This document shows positions 15,082-27,190 of a stretch of 64,000 nt of DNA, one piece after another; positions within the stretch are counted from its first letter, which is position 1, and the number at the start of each line of letters is the position of its first letter. Under the pieces are notes generated by a model that was not told where the DNA came from, searched no databases, and was given only the letters and a program-made list of their open reading frames with translations. Source of the stretch: Desulfuromonas versatilis (lineage in GTDB: Bacteria > Desulfobacterota > Desulfuromonadia > Desulfuromonadales > NIT-T3); contig NZ_AP024355.1 in NCBI RefSeq assembly GCF_019704135.1, positions 1,854,001-1,918,000 on the forward strand, in the 5' to 3' direction. The translations under genes were made by a program, and so were the position numbers.

Positions 15082-15189
15082 CGTGGTCCGACCCCGGCTG
15101 CACCCGACCCGTCTGCACTAAAAGTATCGCTAGGGAGAGAAAAGCTTCACCCTACACGAATAGAATCGAACAGGTCTACTGTGCCCCAT

Positions 15190-15498
15190 TCACCGACAAT
15201 CCGTGATCGGTTCACTGTCGATCTCATGCACGATGCCTGCGCGGATATCGACCTTGGCACAACCGCCGACGTGCAAGGGGCCTTCCTCCTGGTCGAATTC
15301 AGTTTGCGGGCTCGTCGTGACCTCGATGCCGCCGATAATCCAGGTGCCGTGCAGTCCTTCAGGCATGGACTCCACCAGGCCGGTGAAACGGGTCCGGTCA
15401 CCATCGTCTTTGGCTGAAGCAGGGTCCACGCTCATCAGTAGGACACCCATCACAAAGCTTGAAATCAGCGCCGCCGATAAAACTCTCTTTCTCTTCAT
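15190..15498 (-). CDS. Secreted DUF5666-like protein
   Basis: A 102-residue exported protein. It has a signal peptide (MKRKRVLSAALISSFVMGVL, cleavage likely after SVDPASA) and a small beta-rich domain with TRFTGLVESMPEGLHGTWII, then GPLHVGGCAKVDI, which resembles DUF5666 (OB-like) proteins. I chose ATG 15498 because AAGGGGAAATTGT precedes it; the in-frame GTG at 15516 lies before that site. The function is unknown. It stands alone between the island and katG, on the same strand as katG but about 350 bp downstream of it. Confidence 0.7.
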   Translation of the reverse strand: MKRKRVLSAALISSFVMGVLLMSVDPASAKDDGDRTRFTGLVESMPEGLHGTWIIGGIEVTTSPQTEFDQEEGPLHVGGCAKVDIRAGIVHEIDSEPITDCR

Positions 15499-15847
15499 AC
15501 AATTTCCCCTTTCCACTATCTCTTATTCGTAACCTGGAAAGCTGCCCCCCGTTTTCTCGATAGGCCCGGAGCTACCGCCCCATGGCGGGATGGCCGGAAA
15601 AGTGCTGCTGGGGGGAGGTGAGAGTCGCATGCATGCTTGCATTCTACCACCTTTGGTCCGCAAGCGAAGGCTACCCTGAGGAAGGGGGACGCCAGAGACT
15701 TGGCCAGGAACCCGGGCCTTGCGCCGCCGAGCATGGGTGGGGTAGGGAATGGCCTGCTCCTGATTTCTCCCGGGTTTTTGTTTGTTGATCTTGGTGAATC
15801 TGGAGCTGTGGCAGGCCCCCTGCCACAGCTCCCACAGAAATCAAAAA
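15499..15847. other. Intergenic gap between DUF5666-like gene and katG
   Basis: About 350 bp without a supportable gene. The only structure is a GC-rich palindrome (15802-15831) just after the katG stop. Confidence 0.5.
15802..15831 (-). terminator. Hairpin after katG
   Basis: GGAGCTGTGGCAGG and CTGCCACAGCTCC form a 13-bp stem 17 bp downstream of the katG stop (minus strand). There is no clear U tract, so it may be a weak terminator or mRNA stabiliser. Confidence 0.5.
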
Positions 15848-18898
<3,051 letters not shown>

Positions 18899-19933
18899 AT
18901 GCCTGACACTATTCATGCCGCCGGAACCCGGCGCGGCATTCTGCTCGTATCCGTATCGGCCTTCTTTTGGGGAACGGTCGGCATCAGCACCCAGGCCATA
19001 TTCCACCAGGCGGAGATTTCCGCGATTACCGTCGGCTTTTATCGTCTCGCCATCGCCTTTCCGGCGCTGGCCCTGGTGGCCTGGTTCGCCATCGGCAGGG
19101 CCGGGTTCAACATCCGCGCGCCGCACCTGCTGCGGATGACCCTCATCGGCGGCATGCTCGCCGGCTACCAGGTCTTTTATTTTTCCGCCATCGGGTATGT
19201 GGGGGTGAGCATCGCCACCCTGGTGACGCTCTGCACTTCCCCGGTGCTGGTGGCGCTGGCCTCGGCGGTCTTTCTCAAGGAGCGGCTGAACCGCTGGGCC
19301 TGGGCCTCCCTGGCCAGCGCCCTGGCGGGGACCGCCTGTCTCGTCGGGTTTCCCCAGGGGCAGAGCGAGCAGACCCAGCTGCTGGTGGGCTGCGCCCTGG
19401 CCCTGGGATCGGCGGCCGGCTATGCCGCGGTGACCCTGCTGGGCAAATCGCTGGGCGGCCGCTACCATCCGGCACTGTCCGCGGCGGTGTCTTTCGGGGC
19501 GGGGGGGCTTGCCCTGCTGCCCCTTGCCGACCTCGGCAGCATGGGCGCAAGCTACCCGCAGGAAGTCTGGGCGGGGCTGCTGTATATTGGGCTGGTCCCG
19601 AGCGCCCTGGCCTACCTGCTGTTTTTCTGCGGCATCCGCTACATCCCCGCCACCTCGGCCTCGATCCTCACCCTGATCGAGCCACTGACGGCGACGGTCC
19701 TGGCCTGGCTGATCTTCGACGAGCGGCTCGGCTCCCTGGGGCTGCTCGGTGCGGTCTTGCTGTTCGCCGCGATCTGGCTTCTATATCGCAGCGGCCGGGG
19801 AGGCGGGCAGCCCGGAGGGCGGGATGCTTTCCCCATGCGAGACGAGGACGACCCCGGAGGAGCCGGCCGAGGCTCTCGGTCTGTGGGGGAACGGACGCGT
19901 AAGGGGAAGCGTCTTTCAAAAATAAATGGATGA
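18899..19933 (+). CDS. EamA/DMT family transporter
   Basis: A 344-residue inner-membrane exporter of the drug/metabolite transporter superfamily with ten predicted spans arranged as two EamA repeats (about 14-145 and 160-300). Typical phrases are SAFFWGTVGISTQAIF in helix 1 and LIEPLTATVLAWLIFDERLG in the penultimate repeat. The ATG at 18899 has AAAGGGGCTTACC upstream. The C-terminus carries an unusual basic, Gly/Arg-rich tail of about 45 residues (from YRSGRGGGQ) not typical of the family. Substrate unknown; many members export amino acids or related metabolites. Confidence 0.9.
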   Translation: MPDTIHAAGTRRGILLVSVSAFFWGTVGISTQAIFHQAEISAITVGFYRLAIAFPALALVAWFAIGRAGFNIRAPHLLRMTLIGGMLAGYQVFYFSAIGYVGVSIATLVTLCTSPVLVALASAVFLKERLNRWAWASLASALAGTACLVGFPQGQSEQTQLLVGCALALGSAAGYAAVTLLGKSLGGRYHPALSAAVSFGAGGLALLPLADLGSMGASYPQEVWAGLLYIGLVPSALAYLLFFCGIRYIPATSASILTLIEPLTATVLAWLIFDERLGSLGLLGAVLLFAAIWLLYRSGRGGGQPGGRDAFPMRDEDDPGGAGRGSRSVGERTRKGKRLSKING

Positions 19934-19979
19934 ATACTTTAGCAATCGCCTGTAAAATCCTCAACAGGAGGTACCCGCC

Positions 19980-20576
19980 ATGCAAAAGGTTCCCTGGTCG
20001 GCCGTCGCCGTTGTGGCGACGCTATGCTCTCTGTCCGCTTCCGCCTGGGCCATGCGCTGCAACGGCAGCCTGGTCGATATCGGGGAGAGCAAACCCGAGG
20101 TGCTTGCCAAATGCGGCGAGCCGCTTTTCCAGAACCTGGTCGCCGTCGAGACCGCCAGCGAGCCGGGCGCCCAGGGCGCCCGCTCGGAGCAGGTCCCCGT
20201 GGAGCAGATGGTCTACGACCAGGGCGAAGGCACCCTGCTGAAGGTCCTCACCTTCAAGGGGGGCAGGCTGGTCGCCATCAGCGATGGCGCGCGGGTTTCC
20301 GGAAGTTCGGCGAAACCCGGGCGGTTTCTGGGTTCGCTGGGGGATTCGCAGGCCGAGATCTATGAAAAATACGGCACGCCCGCCTACAAGGAACTGGTCC
20401 GCATCGAAACCACCACTGTCTTTCCCGCCGGACAGGAGACCGGCGACGGGGCGCTGCAAACCACCGAGGAGAACGTGGAGCAGTGGACCTACGATTTCGG
20501 GCCGGAGACCTTTCTGAAGATCCTCACCTTCAAGGCCGGCCGGCTGGTCCAGGTCGGGGACGGCCCCAGGCAGTGA
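19980..20576 (+). CDS. Exported DUF2845 protein with two repeats
   Basis: A 198-residue protein with a signal peptide (cleavage near SASAWA) and two similar units of the DUF2845 type: MRCNGSLVDIGESKPEVLAK...WTYD-like VYDQGEGTLLKVLTFKGGRL (residues 25-105) and LGSLGDSQAEIYEKYGTPAY...WTYDFGPETFLKILTFKAGR (residues 115-190). Both units end in a conserved LTFK.GRL strand. The function is unknown. CAGGAGGTACCCGCC precedes the ATG. A GNAT gene follows after 22 bp, so the two may be cotranscribed. Confidence 0.85.
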   Translation: MQKVPWSAVAVVATLCSLSASAWAMRCNGSLVDIGESKPEVLAKCGEPLFQNLVAVETASEPGAQGARSEQVPVEQMVYDQGEGTLLKVLTFKGGRLVAISDGARVSGSSAKPGRFLGSLGDSQAEIYEKYGTPAYKELVRIETTTVFPAGQETGDGALQTTEENVEQWTYDFGPETFLKILTFKAGRLVQVGDGPRQ

Positions 20577-20598
20577 ACCTGTGCCCGCGAGGAATTCC

Positions 20599-21120
20599 AT
20601 GAGCACTTCCATCACCATCCGCGACATCCGTGCCGAGGAGTTCGCTGCCTTCGGCGGCCTGCTGGTCCGGGTCTACTCGCAGCTGGAGGGCTTCCCCAGC
20701 GTCGAGGAGCAGCCCGAGTACTACGAGCTGCTGGCCAACGTCGGGCGCTTTGCCGAGCGCCCTTCCACCCGGGTGCTGGTCGCCCTCTCCGCCGAGGGGC
20801 TGCTGCTGGGCGGGGTGGTCTATTTTGCCGATATGGGGCAGTACGGTTCGGGCGGCACCGCGACGGCCATGCAAAACGCCTCGGGCATCCGCCTGCTGGG
20901 GGTCGACCCCGAGGCGCGGGGGCTGGGGGTGGGCAAGGCCCTGACCAACGCCTGCATCGAGCTCGCCCGGCAGCACCGACATCGCCAGGTGATCCTGCAC
21001 ACCACCAAAGCGATGCAGGTTGCCTGGAAAATGTATGAAAAGATGGGCTTTCGCCGTTCCGAGGATCTCGATTTCACCCAGCAGGATCTCCCCGTTTTCG
21101 GTTTTCGCCTCGAGCTGTAA
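20599..21120 (+). CDS. GNAT family N-acetyltransferase
   Basis: A 173-residue single-domain acetyltransferase. The acetyl-CoA binding motif A is LLGVDPEARGLGVGKALTNA near residues 98-117 (Arg/Gly-x-Gly-x-Gly/Ala pattern), and the C-terminal WKMYEKMGFRR near 143-153 is the common motif B end. ATG 20599 follows GCGAGGAATTCC. The acceptor substrate is unknown. It lies 22 bp after the DUF2845 gene. Confidence 0.9.
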   Translation: MSTSITIRDIRAEEFAAFGGLLVRVYSQLEGFPSVEEQPEYYELLANVGRFAERPSTRVLVALSAEGLLLGGVVYFADMGQYGSGGTATAMQNASGIRLLGVDPEARGLGVGKALTNACIELARQHRHRQVILHTTKAMQVAWKMYEKMGFRRSEDLDFTQQDLPVFGFRLEL

Positions 21121-21339
21121 TCGCGCTGGCCGGGCAAAAATATCCCCCCTCGCCCCCGGCGGCCCCGGCAGCTGCCGGCAGCGCGGGGGTAGAAATCAGG
21201 CTTGGGCCGGGGCCGGCTGTCGTGCTATCCTGTCGCGCCCTGGTGGCGGGGCGAGGAAGAGAATCCAGGGCGAATGCCGGTTCTCAGCCCCAAACCGCCG
21301 CCGTTCTCCCCTTAATTCTTCCACCACCGGGATTGCGCC

Positions 21340-22281
21340 GTGTTTCGACTCATTGCCCTCGGGATTTTGTCCGCGGCCTTTTTCAGCAGCACCTTCATCC
21401 TCAACCGGGCCATGAGCCTCGAAGGCGGGCACTGGGTGTGGTCGGCGAGCCTGCGTTACCTCTATATGCTGGCGTTTCTGGGGGTAGGCTGCTGCGCCTG
21501 CGGCAAGGCCAGGGCCCTTGGCGAGGTGCTGGCGCTGTTCCGCCGGCACTGGGTCTTCTGGACCCTGGCGGGGACCACCGGCTTCGGCGTGTTTTATTCC
21601 CTGATCTGTTTCAGCGCCTCCTACGCCCCGGGCTGGGTGGTGGCCACCACCTGGCAGACCACCATCCTGGCCTCGCCCCTGGTGCTGCTGGCCTTCGGCC
21701 GGAGGGTGCCGTCCCGGGCGCTGTTGTTCATCCTGGTGATTTTCGCCGGCATCATCCTGGTCAATCTCGACCTGGCCGAAACCGCGACCCTGAAGGATGT
21801 GGTGCTCGGTGGACTGCCGGTGCTGATCGCCGCCCTGGCTTATCCCCTGGGCAACCAGATGGTCTGGGAGGCGCAGCGCGGCGGGCAGGGCCTGATCCCC
21901 GACATCGGTGATCCGGTCCTTGCTAACCCCTTTGCCCGCATCGCGCTGCTCACCCTCGGTTCGGCGCCCTTCTGGCTGCTGCTGATCCTTGTCACCCGGC
22001 CTCCCGCGCCCTCAGCGGACCAGTGGCTCAACACCGCCCTGGTGGCGCTGCTCTCCGGTGTGGTGGCCACCGGCCTCTTCCTGCACGCCCGCCACCTGGC
22101 ATCGGACGCCTACCAGATCTCCGCCATCGATTCGACCCAGTCGAGCGAAGTGGTCTTTTCGCTGCTCGGCGAAGTGCTCTTTTTGCAGGGGGCTCTGCCC
22201 GGGCCCTGGGGAACGGCGGGGATCGCGCTGACCCTGGTGGGGTTGACCTTTTACCTGCGGGCCCAGTACGCCGGATCCTGA
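21340..22281 (+). CDS. Multidrug resistance efflux transporter-like DMT protein
   Basis: A 313-residue ten-span membrane protein of the drug/metabolite transporter clan, nearest to the multidrug-resistance efflux transporter family (PF13536, recognised by eye). Helix 1 is ILSAAFFSSTFILNRAMSLEGG, and the end contains STQSSEVVFSLLGEVLFLQG. The start is GTG at 21340; no better start exists. Spacing from the upstream GNAT gene is 219 bp, including a CCGGCAGCTGCCGG hairpin, so it probably has its own promoter. Substrate unknown. Confidence 0.85.
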   Translation: MFRLIALGILSAAFFSSTFILNRAMSLEGGHWVWSASLRYLYMLAFLGVGCCACGKARALGEVLALFRRHWVFWTLAGTTGFGVFYSLICFSASYAPGWVVATTWQTTILASPLVLLAFGRRVPSRALLFILVIFAGIILVNLDLAETATLKDVVLGGLPVLIAALAYPLGNQMVWEAQRGGQGLIPDIGDPVLANPFARIALLTLGSAPFWLLLILVTRPPAPSADQWLNTALVALLSGVVATGLFLHARHLASDAYQISAIDSTQSSEVVFSLLGEVLFLQGALPGPWGTAGIALTLVGLTFYLRAQYAGS

Positions 22282-22315
22282 GAGGGTTCGGAGCGATTTG
22301 GATAGATCCGGGTGG

Positions 22316-22400
22316 ACCACACCCCGACCCTCCCCTTGAAGGAGAGGTGCCTCAAAATGATGATTTTATAGGTCCCTTCCCCCTGCAGAGGGGGAGGGGA
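22316..22400. repeat. GC-rich intergenic hairpin unit
   Basis: Repeat arms ACCCTCCCCTTGAAGGAGAG and CCCTTCCCCCTGCAGAGGGG form two short hairpins (CTCCCCTTGAAGGAGAG; CCCCCTGCAGAGGGGG). A related sequence (CCCTCTCCCTGAGGGAGAGG) occurs at 40577 after cusA. This looks like a dispersed REP-like motif. Confidence 0.5.
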
Positions 22401-22440
22401 CGCGAATTGATGGCTGTTTTGCGGAAGGTTGGGATTTGGA

Positions 22441-22704
22441 ATGAAACACGCGAAGATTTACCAGGCGACCCTGAAGAAGTGGGGAGCGGAGGCCCAGTAC
22501 GACCAGGCGGTGGAGGAGTGCGCCGAGCTGATCGCCGTGCTCAAGCATTTTCGGCGCGGCAAGGTCGGCGAGCAGGAGGTGGTCAACGAACTGGCCGACG
22601 TGACCCTGATGGTCGGCCAGCTGACCTACATGTTCGGGCCCGGCAAGGTCGAGGCCGCCATCGATGAAAAACTCGCCAAGCTGCAGCAGCTGCTCGAAAA
22701 ATAG
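22441..22704 (+). CDS. MazG-like nucleotide pyrophosphohydrolase, small
   Basis: An 87-residue all-alpha protein of the MazG-like NTP-pyrophosphohydrolase group. The metal-binding pattern is visible as QAVEECAELIAVL (E-x-x-E near residues 20-27) and ELADVTLMVGQL (E-x-x-D near 48-51). Such enzymes hydrolyse nucleoside triphosphates to monophosphate and pyrophosphate; the substrate here is unknown. ATG 22441 is used (MKHAKIYQ); an in-frame TTG lies 12 bp upstream. It ends 12 bp before the stop of the convergent channel gene. Confidence 0.8.
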   Translation: MKHAKIYQATLKKWGAEAQYDQAVEECAELIAVLKHFRRGKVGEQEVVNELADVTLMVGQLTYMFGPGKVEAAIDEKLAKLQQLLEK

Positions 22705-22716
22705 CCCAATCGCAGG

Positions 22717-24411
22717 TCAATCCCTGAAAAAGGCCTGGTTGAACTTCGCCTCCTGGTCGGGGCTGCCGATGAGGATCAGCCCCATCCCCTTCTCGAGGAG
22801 GGTTTCGGGCGGCGGCACGATCAGCGGCTCTTCCCCCTCGCCGAGTTCCAGGGCGACGATGGAGCAGCCGGTCTGGGGGCGGATGCGCGAATCGGAAATA
22901 GTCCTGCCGGCCAGGGCGGTGGGCAGCGGGCGCCGAAAGACGTTGATCCCCTCGGTGAGAAAGACCGACTCCTTGGACTCGAGAATGTTGGTCAGGATGT
23001 TGGCCCCCACCGAGGCGTTGGAGACCACGAAATCGGCCCCCGCCGCGTAGAGCTGGTCGACGTTCTCCTCGCGGTTGGCCCGGGCGACGATGCGGATGTT
23101 GGGGTTGCTGTGGCGGCTGGCCAGGGTGAGAAAGATGTTGGTGCTGTCGTCGTTGGTGGTGACGATCAGGCCCTTGGCTTTTTCGATGCCGGCCTGCTTC
23201 AGCAGGCCGCGGCCGGTGGCGTCGCCGATAACCGGGATGTGCTCGGCGCAGTCGGGGTTGGCCTGCTGATCCACGAGGATGAAGGGGACCGGCTTGCGGT
23301 CCAGAAAGCTGGCCGCGGCGCAGCCGATGCGCCCGTGGCCGAGGATGAAGACCAGGTCCTCCGCGCTCTGCTCGCCGGTGAGTGCTTCCAGGGCTTCGAG
23401 CTGCTCGCGGGTGCCGGCCATCACCATCAGGGCTCCCGGGTTGAGCAGGGTCTCGCGCGAGGGGGTGGTGAAGGCGCCGCGCTCCCAGACCCCGATCACC
23501 GAGAGCCCGGTGCGCTGGCGGATCGCGGCCTGTTCGAGGGTCTGGCCGACGAAGGGGGTGCCGTGCACTGGGATTTCGGCGATCTGCAGGCTGCCGAAGG
23601 AGTCGATGACGTGGGCCAGCGCTCCCCGGGTGGTGGCCCGGGTCGCCAGGTAGCGGCCGAGGATCTTGTGCAGGGGGATGACCTGGTTGGCGCCGGAGAG
23701 GCGCAGCAGCTCGGCGTGCTCGGGCTCGTTGACCACGCAGGCGATGGGCGTCTTGCAGAAGGAGCGGATGGTCAGGCAGAGGTTGGCGTTTTCGGGGTCG
23801 CTGAGGTTGGCGATGAGATAGCGGGCCGAGCCGACCCGTACCCCCTGCAGCACCTTCTGGTCGGTGGGCGCCCCGCACACCACCCGGAAGCCTTCCTCCT
23901 CCTCCAGGCGCAGCGCCGTCTCGTAGGCTCCGGTGACCACCACGAAGGGGATGTTGCGGGTCTGCAGCTTGCGGATGAGGGTGCGGGTGATCGGGTCGAG
24001 GCCGAAGATGACCACGTGGCCCGAGGTCTCCTCCGGCAGTTCTAGGGTAGGGTGGTAGCGCAGCCGGTGCTCGATCCAGGGAGCCAGGAACAGGCTGATC
24101 AGCCCGAAGGGGAGGATGATCAGCAGGAAGACCACCCCCGAGACCGTGACCACCGCGGCGAAAATGTAGCCGGGATCGCTGTGGAAGGTGATGTCCCCGA
24201 ACCCCAGGGTGGTCATCACCGTGATGGTCCAGTAGACCCCGGCGATGAAAGTAAACTCGCGCCCCTCCAGGTTCCACATCAGAAACCGGAACAGGGTGGC
24301 GTAGATCAGGATCATCCCCGCCAGAAACGCGCAGTAGAGCAGCAGGACCTTCAGGTTCTGCCTGGCCCGCCCGCGAAAGAAATAGGCCAGTTCCGCCGCC
24401 AGGGATTTCAT
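22717..24411 (-). CDS. Potassium channel with tandem TrkA (RCK) domains
   Basis: A 564-residue ion-channel protein. Two N-terminal spans (residues about 20-45 and 85-110) flank a pore with the filter TTLGFGDI near residue 73, where TxGFGD matches the K+ selectivity signature. Two regulatory modules follow: TrkA-N (VVIFGLDPITRTLIRKL near 130, a Rossmann nucleotide site), TrkA-C (FGSLQIAEIPVHGTPFVG), then a second TrkA-N (LVFILGHGRIGCAAASFL near 340) and TrkA-C. One channel subunit with two RCK domains is the MthK/GsuK style arrangement. Gating is likely by nucleotide or divalent ions. It is transcribed alone, convergent with the MazG-like gene. Confidence 0.92.
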   Translation of the reverse strand: MKSLAAELAYFFRGRARQNLKVLLLYCAFLAGMILIYATLFRFLMWNLEGREFTFIAGVYWTITVMTTLGFGDITFHSDPGYIFAAVVTVSGVVFLLIILPFGLISLFLAPWIEHRLRYHPTLELPEETSGHVVIFGLDPITRTLIRKLQTRNIPFVVVTGAYETALRLEEEEGFRVVCGAPTDQKVLQGVRVGSARYLIANLSDPENANLCLTIRSFCKTPIACVVNEPEHAELLRLSGANQVIPLHKILGRYLATRATTRGALAHVIDSFGSLQIAEIPVHGTPFVGQTLEQAAIRQRTGLSVIGVWERGAFTTPSRETLLNPGALMVMAGTREQLEALEALTGEQSAEDLVFILGHGRIGCAAASFLDRKPVPFILVDQQANPDCAEHIPVIGDATGRGLLKQAGIEKAKGLIVTTNDDSTNIFLTLASRHSNPNIRIVARANREENVDQLYAAGADFVVSNASVGANILTNILESKESVFLTEGINVFRRPLPTALAGRTISDSRIRPQTGCSIVALELGEGEEPLIVPPPETLLEKGMGLILIGSPDQEAKFNQAFFRD

Positions 24412-24628
24412 TCCATAGTCATCCAGATATCAGGGAGTTGGGTTTGACTATGCCATCATGCCCGGCGGCCGTCAACCTTTCCTCTGCCCTCTGCGTCGCC
24501 CGCCAGGCGCCTGCCGCACCGTTAATTTCCTCCTTCTGCGGGGTCGAACCCGACATCCGCCCGGATTTGGTGTAAAATTTCAATAAACTCTATTGCTTGC
24601 GACAACACCGGCGCGGGACGGGACGCTC

Positions 24629-25009
24629 ATGGGCGGCAAGGTCATCCAATTTCCCGGCTCCAGGGCCTGGAACCTGAGGAAGATCGAGGAGATCATCGAA
24701 TCCAAGCTGATCCATGATGACCCCGCGGTTCTGCTGGCGATGAAGGAGGAGTTGAAGCACCTGGTCGCCAAGTATTACGACGACCGGGAATTCGAAGTGG
24801 TGCTGCCCCTTCCCCCGGGGCTGAGCCCGGAGCAGTTCCACGAAATCGAGGAGAGTTTCCAGCGGGTGTTTCTCGAGCAGAACGAGCGCCTGGTGAAGCG
24901 GGCGCAGGATATCTTTCTGGATCTGTGCCTGGCCCGGCTGCAGGTCTGCGAACTCAGGGTCAGGCTGAGGGCGGGAGAGGGACAGGATCCCGAGCCGTCC
25001 GCCAAGTGA
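24629..25009 (+). CDS. Conserved hypothetical helical protein
   Basis: A 126-residue soluble protein of unknown family. It opens MGGKVIQFPGSRAWNLRKIE, then a helical stretch (IIESKLIHDDPAVLLAMKEE), a FEVVLPLPPGLSPEQFHEIE segment and an amphipathic C-terminal helix with Cys (DLCLARLQVCELRVRL). There is no signal peptide. ATG 24629 is preferred over an upstream in-frame TTG (24593). Divergent from the K+ channel; a zinc-ribbon membrane protein gene follows after 60 bp. Confidence 0.65.
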   Translation: MGGKVIQFPGSRAWNLRKIEEIIESKLIHDDPAVLLAMKEELKHLVAKYYDDREFEVVLPLPPGLSPEQFHEIEESFQRVFLEQNERLVKRAQDIFLDLCLARLQVCELRVRLRAGEGQDPEPSAK

Positions 25010-25069
25010 TTGCCCGGGGCCGCCTCAATTGTCACGGCCGGTTTTTCCCACCTCAGGAGGTCTGGAATC

Positions 25070-25342
25070 ATGGAACTGTTTTTCGTCGTCCTGCTGCTCG
25101 GCCTGCTGCCCGCCTACATTGCCACGGGCAAGGGTCGCAATTTCCTGGTCTGGTGGGTTTACGGGATGCTTCTGCTGCCCTTTGCCATCTTTCACGCCAT
25201 CGCCATGCGACCCGCGGAAAAAAACCTGATTTTCTACGGCATGCGCTACTGCCCCCACTGCCGAAAGACGATCACCCTCGAGTCGACCGAATGCGAATTT
25301 TGCCACGAGAAGCTCGAGCCCCTGCCGGTGGAGAAGGATTAG
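25070..25342 (+). CDS. Small membrane protein with C-terminal zinc ribbon
   Basis: A 90-residue protein with two hydrophobic segments (FFVVLLLGLLPAYIA, residues 4-18, and FLVWWVYGMLLLPFAIF, 25-41) followed by a zinc-ribbon: RYCPHCRKT and ECEFCHEKL, two Cys-x2-Cys pairs 14 residues apart near 60-79. ATG 25070 has CAGGAGGTCTGGAATC upstream. The role is unknown; the ribbon would face the cytoplasm if both ends do. Likely in one operon with the upstream hypothetical and perhaps glsA, 98 bp downstream. Confidence 0.8.
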   Translation: MELFFVVLLLGLLPAYIATGKGRNFLVWWVYGMLLLPFAIFHAIAMRPAEKNLIFYGMRYCPHCRKTITLESTECEFCHEKLEPLPVEKD

Positions 25343-25440
25343 AGCCACCCGCGGGCAATCGATTCAACCGGGATCGGGATTTTCCCGACGCAGCCGGGCC
25401 GCCGTGATGCCAGGGCCCCCGATAAGGAGCGTTTGTCAAC

Positions 25441-26355
25441 GTGGATTACCAGGAGATTCTCGAGGAAATCCAGTCCGAAATCACCCCGTTTCTGCGCCAG
25501 GGGGAGGTGGCGACCTATATCCCCCAGCTCGCCTGCGTACCCATCACCAGGTTCGGCATGGCGGTGCGCACCGTCGACGGCCGGCTTTTCCAGGTGGGCG
25601 CCGCCGCCGAACCTTTCTCCATCCAGAGCATCTCCAAGGTCATGAGCCTGACCCTGGCCATGACCCTGGTGGGCGACGGGCTCTGGCAGCGGGTGGGGCG
25701 CGAACCCTCCGGGACGGCCTTCAACTCCCTGGTGCAGCTCGAGTACGAAAACGGCATTCCGCGCAACCCCTTCATCAACGCCGGTGCGTTGGTGGTCACC
25801 GACGTCATCCTCTCGCGCCTGCGCGATGCCAAGGGGACCGTGCGTGATTTCGTCCGCGAGCTTTCCGGCAACCCCGCCATCGATTTCGACCCCGAGGTGG
25901 TCCGCTCCGAGAAGGGACACGGCCACCGCAACGCCGCCCTGGCCCATTTCATCAAGAGCTTCGGCAATCTCGAGAACCCGGCCGAGGAGGTCCTGGACGC
26001 CTATTTCCACCATTGCTCACTGGCCATGAGCTGCGCCGATCTCGCGGAAGCCTTTCTCTACCTGGCCAACGGCGGCTTCTCCCCGGCGACGGAGCGCCAG
26101 GTGACAACCCCCAGCCAGGCAAAATACATCAACTCGCTGATGCTGACCTGCGGGGTCTACGACGCGGCCGGGGATTTCGCCTACCGGGTCGGGCTGCCGG
26201 GCAAGAGCGGCGTCGGCGGCGGGATCGCCGCGGTGATGCCGCAGCGTTTCGCGGTCTGCGTCTGGTCGCCCGGGCTCAACCCCTACGGGAATTCCCTGGC
26301 GGGGACCAAGGCCCTGGAGCTGTTTACCACCAAGACCGGAATTTCCATCTTTTAG
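25441..26355 (+). CDS. glsA: Glutaminase A
   Basis: A 304-residue serine-dependent beta-lactamase-like glutaminase that converts glutamine to glutamate and ammonia. Landmarks are SIQSISKVMSLTLA near residues 60-73 (catalytic Ser-x-x-Lys), LEYENGIPRNPFINAGALVV near 100-119 and SGVGGGIAAVMP near 258. The length equals the family's usual size (about 305). The GTG start at 25441 follows AAGGAGCGTTTGTCAAC. The gene is followed by an FRG-domain gene whose start lies 34 bp downstream. Confidence 0.95.
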   Translation: MDYQEILEEIQSEITPFLRQGEVATYIPQLACVPITRFGMAVRTVDGRLFQVGAAAEPFSIQSISKVMSLTLAMTLVGDGLWQRVGREPSGTAFNSLVQLEYENGIPRNPFINAGALVVTDVILSRLRDAKGTVRDFVRELSGNPAIDFDPEVVRSEKGHGHRNAALAHFIKSFGNLENPAEEVLDAYFHHCSLAMSCADLAEAFLYLANGGFSPATERQVTTPSQAKYINSLMLTCGVYDAAGDFAYRVGLPGKSGVGGGIAAVMPQRFAVCVWSPGLNPYGNSLAGTKALELFTTKTGISIF

Positions 26356-26389
26356 GGTGTTGTCAGGGCGCAATGAGCCGGAGGGAACT

Positions 26390-27190
26390 TTGACCGAGGG
26401 TATGAACAACGAAATCCGCGTCGAAAGCTGGAACCAGCTGCAGGAGGAGTTGTTTGCCGACTCCTGGAGCGAGCGGCTCGGGCGCTTTCGCTCGCGCAAT
26501 GCCTTTCGCGGGCTCTCCGACGCGGGGTATCCGCTGCTGACCACCCTGATCCGCATGGGCGGGGATTTCGTGACGGTGGAGCGGCACATCCTGCGCAACT
26601 TCAAGAAATACGCCCACCGCAACGTGGTCGAGCGCGACTCGTTGTGGCACTGGCTGTCGGTGGCCCAGCACTTCGGCCTGCCGACCCGGCTGCTCGACTG
26701 GACCTACTCGCCGCTGGTGGCGATGCATTTCGCCACCGCCAACATCGAGAAGTTTTCCACCGACGGCGTCATCTGGGCGGTCAACTACGTGCAGGCCCAC
26801 CAGCTGCTTCCCACCGCCCTGGGCAACCGCCTGGCCCAGGAGGGGGCCAACGTGTTCACCGTGGAGATGCTCGACCAGGCGGTGACCTCGCTGGATGTCC
26901 TGGACGCCCTGGCGCAGGACGATTCTCTGCTGTTCTTCGAGCCTCCCTCCATGGAGGATCGCATCGTCAACCAGTTCGCCTTTTTCTCCATCATGTCCGA
27001 CCCGCGGCGGGGGGTGGACGCCTGGCTGGCCAGGCATCCGGAGATCTGGCGCAAGATCATCATCCCCGCCGAGCTCAAGTGGGAGGTGCGCGACAAGCTC
27101 GACCAGTCGAACATCACCGAGCGGGTGCTGTTCCCCGGCCTGGACGGGCTCAGCAAGTGGCTGACCCGGCACTACAGCCCCAAGCGCTAG
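26390..27190 (+). CDS. FRG-domain protein
   Basis: A 266-residue soluble protein with an N-terminal FRG domain: the name-giving motif is in RSRNAFRGLSDAGYPLLTTL, followed by the typical WHWLSVAQHFGLPTRLLDWT and VAMHFAT. The domain's biochemistry is not settled. Start choice: TTG 26390 has GGAGGG at good spacing (7 bp); the ATG at 26402 has only GAGGGT abutting it, so the true start could be either. The stop codon overlaps that of the convergent SGNH gene within the palindrome CTAG. It is the last gene of the glsA run. Confidence 0.85.
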   Translation: MTEGMNNEIRVESWNQLQEELFADSWSERLGRFRSRNAFRGLSDAGYPLLTTLIRMGGDFVTVERHILRNFKKYAHRNVVERDSLWHWLSVAQHFGLPTRLLDWTYSPLVAMHFATANIEKFSTDGVIWAVNYVQAHQLLPTALGNRLAQEGANVFTVEMLDQAVTSLDVLDALAQDDSLLFFEPPSMEDRIVNQFAFFSIMSDPRRGVDAWLARHPEIWRKIIIPAELKWEVRDKLDQSNITERVLFPGLDGLSKWLTRHYSPKR